Shown: positions 13,109 to 24,440 of the stretch, piece after piece | Position numbering within the stretch: position 1 is the first letter of the stretch | Layout: each line of letters opens with the position of its first letter | DNA from: Cavia porcellus | Lineage: Eukaryota > Chordata > Mammalia > Rodentia > Caviidae | Direction: 5' to 3' | DNA length: 64,000 bases | Assembly (NCBI RefSeq): GCF_034190915.1 | Contig: NW_026947506.1 | Location: 10,043,501 to 10,107,500 of the forward strand | The notes under the pieces: model-generated | Told to the model about the DNA's origin: nothing | Databases searched by the model: none | What the model saw: only the letters and a program-made list of their open reading frames with translations | Made by a program: the position numbers and the translations under genes

Positions 13109-13745
13109 GCAGAGGAGGAGCTGGGCAGATCTGGGGTGCCCTCACTGGCCTCTCTGCGTGTCTGGAGGACTCTGGATTTCTGCACCCAGACTGCTGGAGT
13201 TCCCTCAGGCTTCCAGGTGCAGTGAAGGAGAGAGGTGGGTTTGAGGCTTCCACATCAGCCTCCCCATTCCCGGCTTCATTTGGAGACCTGCTGAGCTCCC
13301 GATAGGTGGGCTGGCCCACACTACCAGCCTAGCCCAGCCTGTTTAGCTGCCGCGCCTGGCCATAGGTCTGCAGAGGAGGAGCTGGGCAGATCTGAGGTGC
13401 CCTCACTGGCCTCTCTGCGTGTCTGGAGGACTCTGGATATCTCTGCAACCAGGGAGGGTCCACAGGTTCCTGAAGCACTGCGGCCTGTGGTGAGTACCCT
13501 AACCCGGCTGCGATTGAAGAACTGTGGAGCTTCCAAGGGGCAGGTGGGCGCACAGTGTCCCTGAGGCCCAGCTTGTCTGGAACTGCGGAGTTCTGAGCAG
13601 GCAGAGGAGGGCCACTGGTTCTGTAGGCCCAATGGCTTGGAGTAGCGCGGCGCCAGAGTCTCAGTAGTTCCAAACATAGAAGGGGATTTTCAACAGATCC
13701 TGAGGAAGCTTTCAAATAACACTTGAAACACAGAAATATAGGAAA
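13109..13745 (+). promoter_or_regulatory. L1 5' UTR / internal promoter region
   Basis: GC-richer, CpG-containing leader between the target duplication and ORF1. Its first ~75 bp (13109-13183) recur almost unchanged at 13370-13446, starting gcagaggaggagctgggcag, an offset of 261 bp; after that the copies diverge. Many rodent L1s carry repeated promoter units at the 5' end. This may be a related but shorter arrangement. In L1 generally this region holds the internal RNA polymerase II promoter. That it is active here is inference. Confidence 0.75.
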
Positions 13746-14798
13746 ATGACAAAACGAAAGACCAAATTACAACCTCAAACCTCCAGCCCATCTCAGGAAA
13801 CCCTAAGAGCGATGTATATAGAAGAAAATATATCCCATCCACCTCATATATCGGACACAATAGCTACTGAAATTGACAAGCAACTCCAGGAAGCTTTAAA
13901 GAAATTCAAACTCGAAATAATCTCCCAGATAAAAGAAGAAATGATAAAAGAAATGAAAGAGACTCTAAATATATCTAAAGAAAACACAGATAAAAAATTG
14001 GAGGAACTAAACAAAAAGATAGAATCCCTAGACGAGCAATATAAGAAACAAACAGAATACATAATGCAGATGCACAGAGATATACAAGAAATAAAAAACT
14101 CCACTGAAAGTTGTAAAAACCGCCTTAATGAAAGTGAAGATAGAATTTCAGACCTTGAAGACAGGATTGCAGCTAGTGAACAGGAAAGGAAAGATCTTTT
14201 GAAAATAACAAGGAACCAGGAAACAACAATTCAACAACTGCAAGATGATGCAAAGAAGAATAACATAAGAATGATAGGGATTAATGAAAGAGAGGGAGAC
14301 AACATGAAGGATGTCAGGAGGATATTTAGAGAAGTAATAGCTGAAAATTTCCCAAGCATGAGATCAGAAACTGACATCAGGATCAGTGAAGCATATAGAA
14401 CTCCAAACAGTCATAACCAAAATAAAACTACACCCAGACATATAATAATCACCATCCCAGAAATCCAACACAAGAATAGATTATTAAAAGCTGTCAGAGA
14501 GAAAAGACAAATCACTTATAAAGGAAAACCTATCAGAATCACAGCAGACTTCTCAGCACAAACGATAAAGTCAAGAAGAGCATGGAATGAAGTATTCCAG
14601 ATCCTAAAGCAAAATGATTTCCAACCAAGACTGATATATCCTGCAAAACTATCATTCAAAATAGATGGTGCAATACGATACTTCCATGACAAAGAACAGC
14701 TGAAGAACTTCATGAACACCAAACCAACCCTGCAAAAAATATTGAAAGACAGTTTAGATACACAAAGGAAAAAACCACAAAGCAAAGCAAATAATTAA
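13746..14798 (+). CDS. L1 ORF1 protein (RNA-binding chaperone)
   Basis: Intact 350-codon frame. L1 ORF1p is a trimeric nucleic-acid chaperone that coats L1 RNA in cytoplasmic particles. Visible layout: a basic N-terminus (KRKTK), a long Lys/Glu/Ile heptad-rich coiled coil at about residues 40-165, an RRM-like domain at about 172-268 starting [14 protein letters not shown] and including RHIIITIPE, and a C-terminal domain at about 269-330 with the conserved [13 protein letters not shown] and LIYPAKLSF blocks. The length is similar to other mammalian ORF1p. The ATG follows aggaaa, with no competing upstream start in frame. ORF2 begins 19 nt after its stop, as usual for L1. No truncation is visible. 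Confidence 0.93.
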   Translation: MTKRKTKLQPQTSSPSQETLRAMYIEENISHPPHISDTIATEIDKQLQEALKKFKLEIISQIKEEMIKEMKETLNISKENTDKKLEELNKKIESLDEQYKKQTEYIMQMHRDIQEIKNSTESCKNRLNESEDRISDLEDRIAASEQERKDLLKITRNQETTIQQLQDDAKKNNIRMIGINEREGDNMKDVRRIFREVIAENFPSMRSETDIRISEAYRTPNSHNQNKTTPRHIIITIPEIQHKNRLLKAVREKRQITYKGKPIRITADFSAQTIKSRRAWNEVFQILKQNDFQPRLIYPAKLSFKIDGAIRYFHDKEQLKNFMNTKPTLQKILKDSLDTQRKKPQSKANN

Positions 14799-14817
14799 AA
14801 AGAACCGAAAGATAAAG

Positions 14818-17800
14818 ATGCAACAGCAGAGAGATAACATTCCTACAATTAACCAGCATTTAACAGTAATAACCATTAATGTAAACGGTCTCAATGCACC
14901 AATCAAAAGAAACAGACTAGCAGAATGGATCAAGAAACAAAATCCAACCATATGCTGTTTACAGGAAACCCATCTAACCCAGAAAGATACTCACAGACTG
15001 AAAGTCAAAGGATGGAAAACAATTCTTCATGCAGCAGGAATCCAAAAAAAGGCAGGAGTAGCCATTCTGTTTGCAGACAACGTGAACTTTAAACCAACAA
15101 TGATCATAAAGGACAAAGAAGGTCACTACATACTCGTAAGGGGAAAACTCCAAGAGGAAGAGATAACTATCTTAAATATATACGCACCAAACTCCAGAGC
15201 ACCCAGTTATATAAAACAATTATTAACAGAAATGAAAACTCAAATTATCAGTAACACAATTGTAACAGGAGACCTTAATACACCACTGACACCAAGGGAC
15301 AGATCAACCAGACAGAAAATGAGCAAAGAAATAACAGAACTGAATCACACCTGTGAACAAATGGGTTTGATAGACATATACAGAATGTTCCACCCAACAA
15401 CATCAGAATACACATTCTTCTCAGCAGTACATGGATCATTTTCTAAAATAGACCATATATTAGCTCACAGAACATATTTAAGCAAATGCAAAAGAGTTGA
15501 AATCATCCCTTGCATATTATCGGATCATAGCGCTCTGAAATTAGAAATTAATGACAAAGGATACTGCAAAAATTCTGCAAACACATGGAAACTAAATAAC
15601 ACACTCTTGAGTAATCAGTGGGTCACAGAAGAAATTAAAGGAGAAATTAAACAATACCTAAAAGAAAATGAAAATGCAGATACAACTTACCGGAATCTGT
15701 GGGATGCAATGAAAGCCGTTCTGACAGGAAAATTTATTGCACTGAGTTCCCACATCAGGAAAACAGAACGAATACAAATAAATAACTTGATGCTACACCT
15801 CAAACAGCTAGAAAAAGAAGAGCAAGTCAAGCCCAAAGCCAAAAGAAGAGAGGAAATTATAAAAATCAGAGCAGAAATCAATGCAATAGAGACTAAGAAA
15901 ACAATCCAAAGAATCAACGAATCAAAGAGTTGGTTCTTTGAAAGAATAAATAAAATCGATAAGCCCCTAGCCAACCTTATTAAAAAAAGGAAAGAAAAAG
16001 CTCAAATTCATGCAATAAGAAATGAAAAAGGAGAAATCACTACAGACCCAATAGAAATACAGAGGATCATCAACACCTATTTCGAAAACCTCTACTCTCA
16101 AAAGTTTGATAACACAGAAGAAATAGGCAGATTCTTAGAAGCATATGAAGTACCAAAGCTAGATCAAGAGGATATAAAACTGTTGAATAACCCAATCTCT
16201 GCTAATGAAATTGAGAATGTAATTGGGTCCTTGCCCACCAAGAAGAGCCTAGGCCCAGATGGATTCACTGCAGAATTCTACAAGAAATATAAAGAAGACC
16301 TAATGCCGACACTCCTCAAACTATTCAATGAAATTGAAAGGGAAGCAATCCTTCCTAAGTCATTCCTGGAAGCAAATATTACTCTAGTACCAAAACCTGA
16401 GAAAGACCCAACTATAAAAGAGAACTATAGACCGATCTCCCTAATGAACACAGATGCAAAAATCCTCAATAAAATATTGGCAAATAGGATCCAGCAAATC
16501 ATCAAGAAGATTATACACCATGACCAAGTGGGATTCATCCCAGGAATGCAAGGATGGTTCAACATACGCAAATCAATAAATGTAATCCACCATATCAATA
16601 AAGCCAAAAATAAGAATCACATGATCATCTCTATAGATGCAGAAAAAGCCTTCGATAAGGTCCAACACTTATTCATGATAAGAACTTTACAGAAAATTGG
16701 AATAAATGGTCTTTACCTCAATATAATAAAGGCCATTTATGACAAACCAACAGCCAGCATCATACTAAATGGCCAAAAATTGAAAGCCTTTACTTTAAAA
16801 TCGGGTACAAGACAAGGATGTCCTTTATCACCACTCCTATTTAATATAGTACTGGAAGTACTAGCCAGAGCAATTAGGCAAGAAAGAGAAATAAAAGGGG
16901 TAAAGATAGGAAAATAAGAAGTTAAATTATCATTGTTTGCAGATGACATGATACTCTACATAGAAGACCCCCTAAACTCCATTGAAATACTCTTAGATAC
17001 AATAAATAAATTCAGTAATGTGGCTGGATACAAAATCAATACTCAGAAATCAATAGCATTCCTATACACGAACAACAAAATTACAGAGAGGGAAATAAGA
17101 GAAACTGGACTATTCACATTAGCAAGCAAAAAAATGAAATATTTAGGAATTACTCTTATGAAAGAAGTGAAAGACTTATACAGTGAAAATTATAATACAC
17201 TGAAAAAGGAAATTGAAGATGATCTCAGAAAATGGAAAGACATCCCTTGCTCATGGATAGGAAGAACAAACATTGTGAAAATGGCCATTCTCCCAAAACT
17301 GTTATACAGATTCAATGCAATCCCAATAGAAATACCATCAACATACCTTATAGATGTAGAGAAATCACTCCTAAATTTCATCTGGAACCAGAAGAGACCT
17401 AGAATCGCAAAGGCAATTCTAAGCAGCAAAGACAAAGCAGGAGGCATCACAATCCCTGACTTGAAGTTATACTACAAAGCAACAGTAGTAAAATCAACAT
17501 GGTATTGGAATCAAAACAGAGCTGAAGATCAGTGGAATAGATTAGAAGATACAACCACAACTACGAACACACTCAACCACCTTATTTTTGATAAAGGAGC
17601 CAAGCAGGTTCACTGGAAGAACGACAGTCTCTTTAATAAATGGTGCTGGAAAAACTGGCTCTCCATTTGCCGAAAACTAAAGCTAGACCCATGTCTATCA
17701 CCATGTACTAAATTAAAATCTAAATGGGTCAAAGATCTGAATATTAAAACAGAAACACTAAATCTATTGGAAGACAAAATAGGTAGAAACCTTGGAGACA

Positions 17801-18654
17801 TAGGAGTAGGTAAAGAATTCATGAACAGGACTCAAACCGCACGGGAAATACTTCCCAGAATCAATAACTGGGACCACTTCTTATTAAAAAGTTTCTGCAT
17901 GTCAAAAGAAATCTCCAGCATAGTGAAAAGAAAACCCACAAACTGGGAAAAGATTTTAGTGAACTCTCTCTCAGACAAGGGACTCTTGTCTAAAACATAT
18001 AAAGAATTAAAGAAACTCAGACCTCCAAAATTCAAAGATCCAATCCAAAAATGGGCATCTGAGATGAATATGCAATTCTCAGATGAAGAAATGCAAATGG
18101 AAAATAAATACATGAAAAAATGCTCATCATCATTGGTCATTAGAGAAATGCAAATTAAAACCACACTGAGATACCATCTCACTCCTGAAAGAATGGCCAG
18201 GATCAAGAAAACCGACAACAAATGCTGGAGAGGCTGTGGGGAAAAAGGAACTCTCCTGCACTGCTGGTGGGAGTGTAGACTGGTACAGCCTTTGTGGAGA
18301 TCTGTCTGGAGATTTCTCAAAAAGTTGGGACTGGAAATCCCATTTATTCCAGCTATTCCACTTCTAGGCATATTCCCAGAAGAACTGAAAGCATCATACC
18401 ACAGTGATATATGTGCACCTATGTTTATAGCAGCACAATTTGTAATCGCCAGATCTTGGAAACAACCCAAGTGCCCATCAACTGAGGAATGGATAAAAAA
18501 GTTTTGGTATTTCTATACAATGGAGTATTATTCAGCTATAAAGAAGGATCACATTGAGATATTTATCAATAAATGGGCGCAGCTTGAGACCATACTCATT
18601 AGTGAAATAAATCAATCTCGCATGTGTGAATACCGAATAGTTTCCCTAATGTAA
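14818..18654 (+). pseudogene. L1 ORF2 (endonuclease / reverse transcriptase) with one stop codon
   Basis: A single reading frame of 1,278 codons, close to the usual L1 ORF2p length, with one in-frame TAA at 16915-16917 (codon 700). The APE-type endonuclease fills about residues 1-245, with N21 (ITINVNG), E50 (CLQETH) and the D236/H237 pair (SDHSALKL) in catalytic places. The reverse transcriptase includes [19 protein letters not shown] and the catalytic FADD at residues 707-710 (16936-16947), only six codons after the stop. A C-terminal Cys/His motif follows (C-x3-C-x7-H-x4-C, starting near residue 1136). Reading resumes open to 18654. The upstream product would keep endonuclease and the first half of RT but lose the active-site aspartates. 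Confidence 0.93.
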
Positions 18655-19897
18655 ATAATGATTCAAATATATAAAAATATGTGGTAATCATGATTCCCCA
18701 TTAGGTGGCCTTGAAGCCTTATAAAGTTTTCACTCATTAATTAGAAAGGCTTTATTTTGGGCTTCTTGATATGAAAATATTTGAAGCTAGAGTATATGAA
18801 GTTTTACCCAAATATTTCAAGGAAAAAGACACTATGGTAACTACTATTAAGTCAGGTTATAAGGTGGTGAAGTACTAGGTTATTGAAACAGTCATGCTGT
18901 GACCTCTATTGTTATATTGTTATGTCCTGTTTTATCTCAATCTCCCCCTTATTGTTTCAAAAAAAATTGTTTAGTCATTTCTTATGTTTGTCTTAATTAA
19001 AGAAAAAATTCAAAAAAATTAGGATATATAAATAGTAACTCTTTTCGATTTCCTATTAACTTGTTTTGAAGTCCTGTAGTACTCCCACAATCTTGTTTTG
19101 ACTGATTAGACTCTGTTCCATTCTATATGATAGTATCAAGTTTGAAGACATAGGCAACTACTTCGAAGACAATAAGATTCACTAAGATACCCATTCTGGT
19201 TTGACTATTGTCTTCTTTGGAAGTCCTGTAATGTTTACAATGCCTAAGTTTTATTGGTCTTGTTCTCTACTGTTTTGTCCAACTTTATAATATCTAATAA
19301 GATAGACAATTCTTTTTAAGGAAACAAGGGACAACGTTGATAACCATTGTTGATAAACTTGTACTCTGTTCTACACCATGTGCTATGTCTATCCTTGGTA
19401 TTGACTGACAGCTTTGTTTTGCCATATTTGACTGTATTCTTCCCCTCCCCCAAAGAAAGTAATAAGCACTAAGGAGTAATAAAATCCAAGATGTGTAAAT
19501 TTTGTTGTAAAAAAGAGAGGGAAAAAAAAAGAAAAGAAAAAGAGCTCTAACGGATATAACAGCAAGTGTGTTTGGGGGTGTTAAATAGCTGACTTTATCA
19601 ATGTTTTTGGAACATTGAACACAGCTGTTTGCAGTCTCCCTGTTTGAATGTCCACCTTGTGTTCTTTGATACTGTGATTTGAGGAATTATTTTCAAGAAA
19701 ATAGTGTGTAATCTACTAGCAGGTAATTTCTTACTGTTATGTTTTTTTGTTTTGTTTTGTTTTGTTTTTGTTTTGTTTTGTAGTTCTGTATTGCGTGTAC
19801 CCTTACGCCGCTTTGGTTTGTTTTGTGTTTTTCTCTTTTTCCTCTTAAATAAAAAAAATAAAAATAAAAAAAAAATAAACTAATGTAAAGAAAAAAA
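18655..19897 (+). other. L1 3' UTR and A-rich tail
   Basis: Non-coding A/T-rich segment after ORF2. It contains a purine-only tract near 19514-19552 (typical of L1 3' UTRs), a T/G-rich (TTTTG)n-like patch at about 19741-19781 and an interrupted A tail from about 19849 to 19897 immediately before the right target duplication. AATAAA-like hexamers occur near the tail. Confidence 0.85.
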
Positions 19898-19912
19898 AAT
19901 GGAGCAAATCCA
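19898..19912. repeat. L1 target-site duplication, right copy
   Basis: Perfect 15-bp copy of 13094-13108, directly after the A-rich tail. Confidence 0.93.
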
Positions 19913-21340
19913 TGGATGACAACATCCCAACTCCATTGTCTTTCCTCAAGGGAAGTGCACGGTGGGGGTGGCAGGCTGGAGAGCTGACTATTCTCCAGTA
20001 CCAAGTGTCAAATGCTCTTATCCATGTGTTGCTGCTGTGTGTGGCAGGTGACCCAGGAGACGAGAAAACCATGTACGTGTGGTGACCCTGGAGCTTCTCA
20101 CTGGCCTCCAGCCCAAGGGAACTCTCCCACTGTGCCTGTGTGCTGCCCAGGGAGGAAGCTCAGGGGCCAGTACATGGCACAGAGCAGTAGCAGCAGGACT
20201 CCAGCAAATGGAGCTGCCCCCAGGTTCAGCCATGAGAGCCCAGAAAGCATGGCCGCATCCTCATTGGTTAGGGGAACACAGATGCTGGATGCGCAGCAGG
20301 AAGGTGGAACCCCAGCGTGAGTTAGGCATGAGCAGAGGGGGTGTCACAGGAAGGTGGACCTGGCCACCCCACCAAACAAGAGACATAAGAAAGCCTGGAC
20401 CTTTGAAGGAAGTGATAATCGCACTGTTGAGGGAATTTGAGTGGCCACAATCAAAAGCCCAGGTGCATCACACACCCAGGCACACCGAGGTCCTGGTGTT
20501 GGGGAACCCTACTGCTCGCCAGCCACTTGTCCACTTCATGAAAACAAAGATATGAGAGACTTTTACCAGGAACAAGGCTGGGACCTGGGGAGACAGCTGT
20601 CTGCCACTCTGTTCAGCTCAGCTCTCTTCTTTTAAGGAGGGCCAGACTCTTGGCCTGTGTAGGATGACCCAAGATAGAGATGCTCAAAGTCCAGGAACAG
20701 GTCTTGTGGATCATGAACTGAAAGGACAGAGTAAGAGAAGGGAAAGCAATGTATCCAGAGTTCTTTGTTTTCTTTAAATGCACAGAGCTTGGGGGCCAAA
20801 GCATCATTTCCCAACATGGTGGCACATGCTGCATCTGAAGACATGGAGAGTGCCTGTCCCAACACAGTCAGCACTGCAGATGGGCAGGTGGCACCCCTGC
20901 CAGTGGTAAAGTGATGCCCACATGGACTGCCCTTGTGTAAAGGTCAAAGGAGGCAGCGACTCTGCAGCCGGTGTAGCTCACACACAGGTGACTTCTCAAG
21001 ATCACCTTCCAGCCACTGTAATCCAATATGGGCAAGCGGAAGTCACAGGCAAACTGAGCAGCCTGGGAATCCCTGCTTCTGGGCCGGGGGAAGCCCATGA
21101 GCAAGTCCCAACATCTGCGCCAATCCACCCTGGTGACCTTTGCTCCCTCCCGGTCCTCACGTGGGGCTCCTGGAAGGCATGGACGTGCTGCAGCTCCCAA
21201 TCTGACCCAAATGCAAAGGCACGCAGGGTTGCCCTCTGCCACTGCGCCCCAGCTTCAGCCTGGGCCCCTGTCTGTTTCCAATTAGCCTGGGAAGCAGTGT
21301 CTTTTTCAGGAACGCTGTTGGGCAGTAGGAGGGGCAGCGA
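19913..21340. other. Intergenic DNA, nothing recognised
   Basis: GC-rich unique-looking sequence. Overlapping open frames up to 226 codons (20922-21602) owe much of their length to the adjacent GA-rich microsatellite. No family resemblance. Confidence 0.5.
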
Positions 21341-21532
21341 GGAGGGGACAGAGAGAGAGAAAGACAGACACAGGGAGAGAGAGATAGACAGAGACAGAGA
21401 GAGAGACAGAGACAGAAACAGACAGAGAGACAGGGAAAGAGAGGCACAGAGAGAGACAGAGACAGAGACAGAGACAGAGACAGAGACAGGGACAGGGACA
21501 GGGACAGGAATAGGGACAGGGAGAATATTGCC
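21341..21532. repeat. (GAGACA)n / (GGGACA)n purine-rich microsatellite
   Basis: About 190 bp of GA, GAGACA and GGGACA units, almost all purines plus C on the + strand. It generates false Arg/Glu-Thr-rich (sense) and Ser-Leu-rich (antisense) open frames. Confidence 0.95.
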
Positions 21533-21939
21533 CGGAGAGTGTGTTTCCATTTGCCGGGCCGGTTCACTGTCCCCAGTATGGTCTGTGGGCAGGAGCCCAT
21601 GAGGAACCATGTTCCTCCAACACCACCTTACTGCATACTTTGATGGCTTAGAAACTCTTGAAGGCATCATGGAAAGGACAACAGGAGCACAAGTGCTGTC
21701 CCATGATACTCACTGGCCTCTCTTGCCAGTCCACTTCACTAAGTCTACTACCGTCCATTTCTGTCCCATTGCATCATGTCTCCCTACGTTTTCTTCTCTC
21801 CTCGTGCAGTCATGTGCTATGCAAGGCAAGGGACGTTGCTGGGGAACACAGTGCCATGCAGTCACATCACTGGGTCACTGAGAAGGCTGGGATGTCATCG
21901 GGTAGTGTGACCCATGGGACCATTGTTGCTAATGGAAGC

Positions 21940-22025
21940 ATTTGTGTGTGTGTGTGCCCACTGTGTATGTGTGCATGTGTGCACACACATCTGTAAGTAC
22001 ATGTGTGTGCATGCATGTGTATATA
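21940..22025. repeat. Imperfect (TG)n/(TGCA)n tract
   Basis: TG repeats interrupted by CA and ATG steps. Alternating purine-pyrimidine composition over about 85 bp. Confidence 0.85.
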
Positions 22026-22220
22026 CTTTACCCATAGTGAGGGCATGAGGCTGTGAAGGCCCTCAGAGCAGGTGACCCCTGAGCTGACCCCTGAGTGGGT
22101 GAGCCAGGTGCAGACCTGGACGGTGTCAGAAAGAGGGCCTGGCCCCAAACAGGCTGACACCAGGGTGGCTGAGGGGGAGGTCAGGAATCGTGGTAGCCAG
22201 GATGGTGTTGGACAGGTCTT

Positions 22221-22635
22221 GCACTGGTCATCTCTCTTTACTGGGACAAAATACCTGACCCCATAAATTAAAGGGGGAGAGGTTTGTTTTGTTTCATGGT
22301 TTCAGAGGGTTCTGAGCATGGTGAGTTGGCTTTGTGGCAGGAACATAATGCCCCAGGGACCTGGCAGAGGAAAGCTGTTCACCTCATGGTGTGCAGAGCA
22401 GACTGACAGCAACAGAGAGCAGCGAAGAAGCAGCCAGGAGAAGCATCCACCCTTCCAGGTCACACTCCTACCACCTCCCAGCCGGACCCACCTCCTGACG
22501 GCACATTCAGCCACGAACTCGTCAGTGGATTAAAACACTGACCCATGGCTGAGTGCAGCGTCTCCATGAACCAACCACCTTCAGAAACCCCATCTGAACA
22601 TGGGACCTTGTGTGACATTGTGGCTCCAAACTAGA
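22221..22635 (-). mobile_element. MaLR-type LTR, antisense
   Basis: Contains ctgggacaaaatacctgac, gagaggtttgttttg, catggtttcagagggttct, a central caggagaagcatccaccc stretch and a final acattgtggctcc segment, in the order of reversed MaLR LTRs such as MST-type elements. No internal coding region is attached. Confidence 0.55.
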
Positions 22636-23280
22636 ACGAGCTTTCTCCCTGCTTCCCCCAGCACAGGGGAGCAGGCTCACGCTCTCCTCCTCTCCACACT
22701 CAGGCAGCCTTGGCCTGTCCTTATTGCCTCCCCTCCTCCTGCTTTTCCCAGTGCCCTGCAAGCTGATAGAATGTTCTATTAACTTCTTCTTAAATGTCTC
22801 CCCAAAGTGTAACATGTAGCCAGAAAGGGTACAGCAATGCACGCAGGACAGGAAGTGACAAGTGACGATCCAGATCAGCACCCAGCATGTCTACCTTCTA
22901 GGGGACTCGAGTGGCCCTCTTGTGATTTATGTGGACAGGGTCCCAGCACAGGTTGCCTTTCTGCAGCTGTTCCCCTGTGCCAATTGATGGGAGACCCGCT
23001 GAGTCCTGGTGTGAAATATCCAGTCTCACGGGGGCACGGCCTTCTGGGGGGCACGGCCTTCTGGGAGGGAACGTGCCACAGCCTAATAATTTATTCTCCT
23101 ACTAATGGGCACTTGGACAGCTTCCAGCTGTGGGGTGTTGTAAGTCAGCTGCTATGACTGCTTTAGAACGTGCAGTTTGGAGAACTCAGGCATGCATTTG
23201 TGCTGTGCTTGTGCTCGGGAAGGGAGCTGCTCACAGCAGATTGAGGGAGAGTGAAGACCCCCTAAGCTAAGGGATTTCCC
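22636..23280. other. Intergenic DNA with a short direct repeat
   Basis: Nothing recognised apart from a close duplication of cacggccttctggg at about 23034-23065. Confidence 0.5.
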
Positions 23281-23960
23281 ATGTTGATTCATTTGAAAAT
23301 CACATTTATTCTTATAGTATTAGAAGTAATGTGTACTTATGGTTGGAAATTTGGAAGAGAGAGAATAAAAGAAAATAAAACTGCATATTTTAGTCTAAAA
23401 TTTTATAATCACAAACTTGAGATTATGCTACATAGAACCTTTGATTTCTATATTCAGTTTACTTGTGGCATTCCCAGTATTATTAATTTTTTTAGTTACA
23501 TTTGGGCATATCAAAATAAATGTGATTATTTAAATTGCTTGTGGTTTTTTTTTTTTTTTACTATTTGGAATGTTCTTACATACATTTTTTGCATACATCT
23601 GATTATTTCCTTGCAGCGTATTTTGAACAACAGAATTTCTGAGTCAAAAGACTTTAACACATGTAAAACTTTTCCTCTAGATGGTCTAATTTCCCTGTAA
23701 AAATTGAAAACAGAAACAATTTGCAGTCCGATCTGGCTGATTTGTGTCACTGAAAACACAACAATTTGTACTCTGCCGATCGGCATTACCATGGCAGCTA
23801 CTAAGATGAAATGTTTATGTGTTATTGGGTGGTTTGAATTTTTTGGTTATTTCTCTGTCCACACTTTTACTTCCTTTCTGGTTATTCCACTTGCTATTGA
23901 TTTTCTAGTAACGTCATGTTTTTGAATGGTGAATTCAATTGTTTTCCTTACGTTTTCCCC
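23281..23960 (-). mobile_element. Old L1-type 3' fragment, antisense
   Basis: A/T-rich sequence with the block aatttctgagtcaaaagac (about 23632) and a following cttttcctctagatggtc segment. This is the pattern seen in the reverse complement of old mammalian L1 3' regions. No frame survives; ends are estimates. Part of it could be unrelated A/T-rich DNA. Confidence 0.35.
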
Positions 23961-24239
23961 TATATTTCAGAATGACTGATAGTCTGAAAAGGACTCACAT
24001 CCCACCAGCAGAGAAGGCTTAGCAGCTTCCAAGCTAGGGTTGATGTAGCTCAGTGGTGGGGCCATGGCTCAGCATGTGTGTGACACCAGAGCCCCCCCAG
24101 AAAGCCACAGTTTGCCTTCCTGGACAAGGGCACTCCTCTAAGCTTTGGGTACACATCCACATCACTTATTTGATTCTGTTCTGGTGGCCTGTTGCCCACT
24201 GGTGATTTATCATGGGAACAGCGGTTGAAAGCATGCCCC

Positions 24240-24440
24240 CCCACCACTGCTCTTAAATTCACACAACTGGAAAATCTAGGTCCGACTCTGGTATCTTCTC
24301 ATGCACTATCCTCATTGGGTGGATGGGGAAACGGAGGTACAGAGGATGTAAGAAACTCAATAAAGGTTGTGTGGCACCAACAGAGTGAGAAAAGCAGAAA
24401 TGCAGGGTTCAGGGCTCATGATGCTGGAAGCCATTGCTTC
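24240..24440 (+). mobile_element. MIR-like SINE relic
   Basis: The stretch around 24302-24380, with a ggatggggaaacggaggtac core, matches the conserved core of MIR (gaggaaactgaggctcagag type). It is old and diverged; both ends are uncertain. Confidence 0.45.

Larger units (their letters stand above)
13109..19897 (+). mobile_element. Full-length L1 (LINE-1) retrotransposon
   Basis: A complete 6.8-kb L1 bounded by a perfect 15-bp target duplication. In order: 5' UTR of about 637 bp, ORF1 (13746-14798), 19-nt spacer, ORF2 (14818-18654, one internal stop), 3' UTR of about 1.2 kb with a polypurine tract near 19514-19552, and an A-rich tail. L1 moves by nicking DNA with its own endonuclease and reverse transcribing its RNA at the nick. 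The perfect target duplication and nearly intact ORFs show a recent insertion. As it stands the TAA at 16915-16917 disables ORF2, so this copy is probably not autonomous, although its ORF1 could be expressed. Confidence 0.95.

Noticed and set aside
12420..13244. 274-codon open frame just before ORF1 of the L1
   Set aside because: It crosses the L1 target-site duplication and enters the L1 5' UTR, so the frame did not exist before the insertion; no domain resemblance.
13844..18470. Antisense frames inside L1 ORF1 and ORF2
   Set aside because: Shadows of A-rich L1 coding sequence on the opposite strand.
21002..21670. Long overlapping Ser/Leu- and Arg/Glu-rich frames
   Set aside because: Produced by the GAGACA microsatellite, which lacks stops in several frames.
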